In this document: piece after piece, positions 57,908 to 64,000 of the stretch | Layout: each line of letters opens with the position of its first letter | How positions within the stretch are numbered: position 1 is the stretch's first letter | NCBI GenBank assembly: GCA_030710605.1 | Contig: CP092876.1 | Coordinates: 61,566,115-61,630,114 of the forward strand | Source: Cordylochernes scorpioides | Lineage: Eukaryota > Arthropoda > Arachnida > Pseudoscorpiones > Chernetidae | Length of the DNA: 64,000 bases | Reading direction: 5' to 3' | Made by a program: the position numbers and the translations under genes | Notes under the pieces: generated by a model | What the model was told of the DNA's origin: nothing | Databases searched by the model: none | The model's input: only the letters and a program-made list of their open reading frames with translations

Positions 57908-59099
57908 TTTAATAAACATTTGATAATATTTAAACAATATTTTTATATTTTCTCATTAAACAAGTTTTTTTTTTAGAATTTTTTCGAAAATCTCAAAATT
58001 TATTTTGAATTTATAATTATCTATATTTCCGTATATTTAAATATATTTTGATATATCATCAGAGTTTTATACGACATATTTTTTTCTTCCTTTTCCAAAT
58101 CTCTCTCTTTATTTTAATTATTAAAGTGTCAGAAAAAAATGATATTTATGAAGTGAACTTTTATATATCAATTTGCAAACAAATATCGTGATAGCTTACT
58201 TATAAATTACAAAGAGTCCATATTAAGGTTTTCGAATTAATCGTTTTATCCTTAGATGCACCAGATTTTGTTCTTTCCGAAGATGTGTAGAAGTCGCAGA
58301 TGGTGTATTCTATAGAATATATTCAAAGATAGTGATGTGTCAGTAAATATAGACTCTCGATTAGTGAAAACATCTTACGATGATTGATTGACCAGTCTTA
58401 GTACATCTATACAAGATTGCACCAAACCTCATTAATAGTTAAAAGTTTTGCAGAGATATAGCTATCAATAAAGCCACGTGTAAAATAGATGAAGCGAAGG
58501 TAATTAAAGGAAGTAGTGTCGCTAACACGGTGTATGAAGATGTCCTTCCATGTTGAGGTAATTAGAAGAGGGGAAGGATTCCGAAAAATGTTGGCGACTT
58601 GCCCAGTCGAGGTGTTGCTAATGAGAGACGTGTTGACTCACTTAATTTGGTTGTTTACACAAAGGATGACTTTTTCATTTATTTAAGGAAAGCACAATAA
58701 AAAACAACGCTGCGCGCGTATGTATTTGTAAATATTTCTTGTAAGATATATTCGATGTTTTTCATTAAGACCGTTGAAGAGCGTTTATTACTTGAAAGAT
58801 AGAATTTTAAAATAAAAAGAAACTCATTGTGAGAAAATATTTTGTAATTTCTGACGTGTTTCACAATTTTATCGTGAATAAAAACATAGAGCAATTTTGA
58901 AAAATGCTATTTATGTGTGTGAAAATATTATAATTTAAATAAAATACTTAATAAAAAAGACATTATATTTGTGGAATTAATATACATGAATTCTATATTT
59001 AAATTTAAAGGTAAACATTATTCATTGAGAAAGTTATTGTACCCATAGCCTCATCTCCTACTCCTCTACACTATCAAACTTTCGAAGCAATCTTTTTAT
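57908..59099. other. AT-rich spacer
   Basis: Short AT-driven frames only. Confidence 0.45.
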
Positions 59100-59275
59100 A
59101 TATAAGGTATAAGCGCGCCACCTATATTCAAGAATTGATATTATTTATAGCGCATCATCTTTTTATTTTTCATATAAAACACTTCCTACTGTTTTTGCCT
59201 CAATGGAATGATATTGGAAGCGCCTAACTCATCAGTTGTGAACCCTTTTAGCGGTTGATATGTTATAAATTTCTT
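59100..59275 (+). repeat. Foldback-MITE family, eroded copy
   Basis: CTCATCAGTTGTGAACCCTT, TTAGCGGTT and an upstream GCGCGCCACCTATAT block (inverse of the family end). Confidence 0.5.
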
Positions 59276-60054
59276 TTACACACTAATATACGTTAAAGAA
59301 ATCGTGAATCTCTCGCGTAAAAGAATGAATTTCAAAATATCAAACCACCGCTGAGGATTGTAATCTTAATTGTTGAAATATTTTAAATTACATCGGAGGA
59401 TTTCTTAGGAAATGAACATCGTCTAAATCTGTTGAAAATAAAAATGGTTGTTTCTAAGTACTCGCTGCCCTATGGAGTATCCATGTGAATCTAAACTGTA
59501 TTTACTCCGTTATGTATAACATCTATGTTGGCGTAGTATGTATATAATAGATGAATATTATATACGAGTATATTGTATATTGTAACATATCTCGTATATT
59601 GTAACATGCTTTGTGTTTATTTGTGTAAAATATTTTATTATTCTTTAATTTTAAATTATGATTGGGCAGTCAAAAACACTACTTTTGGTAGTTTTGCATA
59701 AGTTTGTTCTGTTGATATATATACATTAACCTTGTTGTAATCGGGTTGAATAAAGGAACACAAGGTATTGTAAGTATCTCTTATTTTTAAATAGGAAAAC
59801 GTTCCATATATAAATTAATTTCATAAATTCAACTTTCTGTGTTAATATATTAAATCGAGTCTTTGCATATTACATTAATGATAATTTATCATAATTGTGA
59901 GTACTTCACTTGAGAAGATTTCCCACAAATTTACTTAATACTTAAACACAATTTTCTTATTTTAATAATTTATATTGAAATTTAATACTGCCTTTTATAA
60001 GTGGACAGCCTATCTACCTATTGACCCAAAACTGTATTGATATAAACTTATTAT
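59276..60054. other. AT-rich spacer
   Basis: Nothing recognised. Confidence 0.5.
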
Positions 60055-60200
60055 TAAAGCATTAATGTATTTTTCACACGAATTTTTCTTTTTCATATCA
60101 GTAAGGAGAGTAGAAGTTTGATTTATGTGAAAAGAAACATTCATGCTTAATTGGTTTCATTTACTATATATAGATGGCGCGGATTTACTTTATATTATTT
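60055..60200. repeat. Foldback-MITE family, short copy
   Basis: AGTAAGGAGAGTAGAAGTTT, GAAAAGAAACATTCATGCTT and ATATAGATGGCGCGGATTTA: one arm and the family end. Confidence 0.6.
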
Positions 60201-60669
60201 AATAATTTTGTTATATTTTTCCGTATTGAGAAATATAATTATAATTTATAAAATATAACAATTTATCAGTTCCTGGTCTTAAAGAAGATTCCTAACAAAG
60301 CAATTCAACCCTGGAAGCTTCATTTATTTTATAATGATATAAACTTAGTTAAATATATTCAAAATGGGTTTTACATTTCAAAATTAGAGTGAGAAATTGA
60401 TACTAATATTCTGCTATATCAATCGCAAGGCAGGGAACTATAGAGAAGATCTGGTTACAGAGATATCACCTGAGAGAGTATTTCGCCAGTTAGAATTCCA
60501 GACTAATGTTGATATATTATACTTCAGGGAATAATTTGATACTTCAGATTTTGAGTCTACGTAGGACATATTCACATATAAGCCGTATTTATTGTTCTTC
60601 GGAGAATAACCGAATAAGTTGCTTTGTTTGGAGTCTGCTTTAAGACCAGGACTGATAAATTAATTATAT

Positions 60670-61024
60670 CTATATATATATAAATCGATGTTTGTATGTT
60701 TGTTTGTTTGTATGTCCGGTATACAAATTCGCAGTAGTTCACTAATTCAAACCAAAATTTCCACACATAGGTAAAAAAATACGGGGAAGACGATAGGCTA
60801 TTTTAAAAAATATATAAATCAATTATTAAAACTATATATTCAAATTATTCTACTTAGCTCACGAACAGCGCCCTCTATCAAAGCTTAGATTAAATTATGC
60901 TAATGCAAACAAATAGATAATGCTAATAACAAACAATTATAAAAAAATCTTATCTAAATATATATCACTCGGGTAGATATGCACACGGGTCAATCCCGGG
61001 GCGAAGCCCGGGTCACCCGTTTAG
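60670..61024 (+). mobile_element. Non-autonomous Helitron, copy C
   Basis: Starts TCTATATATATATAAATCGA after host A. The first ~170 bp match copies A and B (GTCCGGTATACAAATTCGCA, GTAGTTCACTAATTCAAACC). The interior then differs. The 3' hairpin CCCGGG-GCGAAG-CCCGGG is followed by ...TTTAG before host T, so the usual CTAG is TTAG here. 355 bp, no gene. Confidence 0.75.
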
Positions 61025-61084
61025 TTTTCTATATATTAGAAATAAATATCAATACGGAAACCTATAACATATTTTAAATTTAAA

Positions 61085-61385
61085 GCTTAACTTGTCCTTG
61101 TCCTTATTGTTTTAGGAAGAGCATTGCTCGATGCAAATATTTATATTTAATTCTACTGTCTTAAAACCCTATATCCATAGTTTGCCTGAATACCATTTCT
61201 GACATTCCACTCTTTTGTGCATCAAATATCATCAGAATCTTCCAATACAGTATTAGAAATCTAAGAAGCGGTCTGTAAGATTGAATTGGCGAAACTACTG
61301 ATGAGCCAAGCCCTTTCACACAGTGGACAGTAGAAGTTTTATTTGTATGAAAGAGAAACATTCGTGCTTAAAATTATTAATTATT
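61085..61385 (-). repeat. Foldback-MITE family, partial copy
   Basis: Minus orientation: CTATATCCATAGTTTGCCTG, ATTCCACTCTTTTGTG, CTAAGAAGCGGTCTGTA, ACTGATGAGCCAAGCCCTTT and GAGAAACATTCGTGCTTAA, in the same order as 32.5-32.8 kb. Confidence 0.7.
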
Positions 61386-62870
61386 TAAATCGAGATATAT
61401 TGTTTTCATTAATATTATCTCCATAGATTTCTTTGGAGACCAAAGAACTAATCAATGTCCTTTTCTTGCCACCCTCAATTTTATGTTCCATCATCTCTAT
61501 TTTAGAAATATTGAATTTCAGACCCATTTTTGTGAAAAGCAATATATAACCTTATTTCTATTGATAAAGATAGTTGAAAAATAAATTTAAAAATAAATCC
61601 TATTTGAAAAAAAAAATAAAATAAAATGCATTTTCCTTTCCAATATTCAGAAAAATAATTCAATTACTTTTGTGCAAATGCAAGAAATTCCTAATGCTTC
61701 ATCCATTTGGAAATGTTTTTTTTTTTATATAAATTTAGGAGAAAAATGAAATTAGATTTTAAGCCTCGAGCTTAAAATGATAAAATAAATGTCCAAGTTG
61801 GTGCTTTTTATTATTTATTTATGTTTTGCTTCTGAACGCTCTTAAATTGTTTTGATATGATTATGGCGACACAAGCTATTCGAGGTTTAGCGAAATGAAT
61901 CTAACAGGGAATTGTTTTATAACAATAATACTATAGAAATAATTGAAAAAGTCTTTTAATTTTAAATATTTTTTTTCACTTATCCTTAGTACACGTGATA
62001 CAGGCCATTAGGGGTAGAAGTAGGCGACTGCTTTTACTGTAAGTGCACCACATGTCTACACATGTGAAAAGTGTTCGACTTCACCTAATAATAAAATAGG
62101 CATAGTTTGGAATGTGAAATAAACTTGAGGGGAAACAAGAATTTATGTCAATTAGTTGTGTGAAATTTTCGAACGAATATACGTGATCCGGGAATACAAA
62201 CAATGTGGATAGTAAATATTTTCGTATATTTGGATCCTGCTATTTTCTCACCTTGTGTGAGGAATAAATTTGAAATTCTGATCTCTGATATATTTTACGT
62301 AGAACTAATAAAACTCAAATATTCGACAGGGGTTGTGATTGAAATTAAATAAATCGTTTTATCATGTGACAATATAAATTTCATTGGTATGTATTGAATG
62401 GAAATCTTTCTAAATAAAACAAAATATTTTCAAATAACAAAACATTGTAAATATATAAAAATAATATTATTTTAAACATTTGTCATGATATCATAGCTAA
62501 AAAAAATTGATCTTAAATAAATAAGGAAAAATATATTCTTTGTGTGTGTGGAAGTATAAGTAGAGGAAAAATAAAGGTAGCTAGTGGGAACAACCTTAGA
62601 CGATGATATGTTCCCTGTTTTCAGGGAACTTCCTTGTCTCCGCTCTTTCCGGTTATTATTTTATCCTACTAACAATAAGTTAAAAAAACATATTTAATGA
62701 TCTGGTGGCAGTTCGCTCTAAGGTCGTCTCCACGACATTTGTTCACAGGGTGGACCTCGGATCTTCTCTTTATTCTCCGTTCTACTCCTCACAGTTTTTT
62801 TACTTGGATCCTGTCTTCTGTGTATGTACTTACCATTTGCCCCACAAACGATTGCTTCGCGAATCGTAAC
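61386..62870. other. AT-rich spacer
   Basis: No feature recognised; a slightly GC-richer part at 62570-62850 has no identifiable domain. Confidence 0.45.
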
Positions 62871-62874
62871 ACAT

Positions 62875-62970
62875 TATTTATAGCAAATGAAAACATTAAG
62901 AAGCGAATGTTTCTTTCACATAAATCCAATTTCTACTGTCCTTACTTTGATGAAAAAAGATATAAAGAGT
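62875..62970 (+). repeat. Foldback-MITE family, partial copy
   Basis: AAACATTAAGAAGCGAATGT, TTTCTACTGTCCTTACTTTG and GAAAAAAGATATAAAGAGTA. One arm only. Confidence 0.55.
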
Positions 62971-63068
62971 ACTGGCTCAGATTTTATTTGTTATATACAG
63001 AAAGCGAGTTTTTTCTTTATATTAACATATTTATTTCTATTAAAAAGTATATTAAAATTTCATATTAG

Positions 63069-63534
63069 GTGAATACACACACACACAAAGCCTTTATTAA
63101 GACATTAGTCTTATACAGATTCTCCGTACAAGGTGCAATAACAGGAAAAGAGAAGCACAGGAAACCAGTAGTTCCGCAACTATATACAATTATTAGTAAT
63201 AACACGATGGCCCCTCGATGTTTCGTCATCATTCTGAGGTGTAAGAACAATAGCTTCCAAGTTCTCCTTTCTCTCTCTTTACACCTACTGCCTTGTAAAA
63301 ATTATATAGGGCCTGAGCAACTAGTCTGCTTGTTTGGGCACTGGTTAACATCATTTGGATTGACCTAAGTTGGCTGGTGTCTACCATTGAAAAGAATGTC
63401 CTTCTCTCCTCACTAATATCTTGGCATTCATAGATGTAATGAGATAGTTCAGTTTCCATATTTTCTTTGCAGAGATCACAAATCTTATCACCCTCTTTGA
63501 AAATGTGGTGAATACTATAATATATTATTTGCAA
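63069..63534 (-). pseudogene. LINE ORF2 C-terminal fragment with 3' tail (family L3)
   Basis: The minus-strand frame (63534 to 63229) contains CDLCKENMETELSHYIYEC, a C-x2-C-x9-H-x4-C finger like those at the C-terminus of LINE ORF2 proteins, followed by about 70 polar residues to the stop. Downstream on the minus strand come the 3' UTR blocks shared with 20.19, 29.33 and 39.15 kb, AATAAAGGC near the end and a (TG)n tail (plus (CA)n at 63071-63087). The RT and endonuclease are missing, so this is a 5'-truncated insertion of a family different from the LINE at 41.5 kb. Confidence 0.7.
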
Positions 63535-64000
63535 TTTTATAATTTATAAATTGGAACTCTCTCTCTATGCTTACAAAGTATTCAATTGTAATATCAAAGT
63601 AAAATAATAACGGGTTGTTTAGAACTCTGCAAGAGGACTCTACGGTAGCTATAATATAATTGATTTCCATCATGCCAACAAACAACAAAAATGGCATAAT
63701 TATACAATGAGATAATAATAATAAATATATATGGTATATATAATTGGAATACGAACTTGAGACACTTCCTTATCAGATATATCTGTCCTAAAATTCCAGA
63801 AATATATTCTAATTCAACAAGGCATCGTTACCCTGTAACACTACCCGATTAAACATCTGATTCCCGAGGATTAAGAAGATGAACAAGTTTTCTGAAACGG
63901 TAAACAAGGCATAAAAATAGTGTCGTCATTGTAGCCTTGGGAAATAAGTGCGACGTTTATTTAAAAAACGACTCATAGTATTTTCTTTTGTTTGAAAAGA
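63535..64000. other. AT-rich spacer
   Basis: Nothing recognised. Confidence 0.5.

Noticed and set aside
62697..63068. 123-codon open frame as a host gene
   Set aside because: It runs through a foldback-MITE arm (62875-62970) and AT-rich sequence, so the reading is not a single conserved protein.

Overview
This window is strongly AT-rich eukaryotic DNA, almost certainly from an invertebrate animal. I could not name the species. The evidence is the mix of Ty3/gypsy and copia LTR elements, an R1/I-type LINE, Penelope-like relics, mariner, hAT and pogo-type DNA transposons, Helitrons and foldback MITEs, together with the absence of any operon-like coding. I find no convincing host protein gene. 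Nearly every longer open frame that can be explained belongs to a transposable element, and every element gene seen is broken or truncated.

Layout. 0.5-1.1 kb: a foldback element with a hammerhead-like core, then a copy of the dominant MITE family. 1.93-8.80 kb: a Ty3/gypsy retrotransposon with almost identical LTRs but a frameshifted gag-pol. 8.83-14.45 kb: a second, related Ty3 element only 30 bp away, with 798-bp LTRs that look about 99.7% identical around a decayed interior. 14.5-27.3 kb: mostly empty AT-rich DNA with a pogo MITE, a Helitron and a GC-rich repeat pair. 27.6-28.5 kb: an internally deleted mariner. 30.4-36.3 kb: Penelope-like debris, including two hammerhead-ribozyme-like motifs, and foldback MITEs. 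35.4-35.8 kb: a short TRIM-like LTR element. 40.2 kb: a 155-bp hAT MITE with a perfect 8-bp target duplication. 41.5-45.9 kb: a near-complete LINE (minus strand) whose two ORFs each carry one in-frame stop. 46.7-48.0 kb: a Helitron with a small copia derivative nested inside; the empty-site version of the same Helitron lies at 18.6-19.1 kb. 48.4-64 kb: foldback MITEs, a duplicated segment with solo LTRs, a tandem array of about 168 bp, two small retro-insertions with clear target duplications, a third Helitron and a LINE 3' end.

How the parts relate. The window records layered transposition: copia into Helitron, a GC-rich retro-insert into a MITE, an LTR insertion that predates a local duplication, and a second Ty3 next to the first. 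Several units look non-autonomous and were presumably mobilised in trans by relatives elsewhere: the second Ty3, the 810-bp copia, the mariner deletion derivative, and the hAT and pogo MITEs. All identities were judged by eye from the sequence; no database search was possible.
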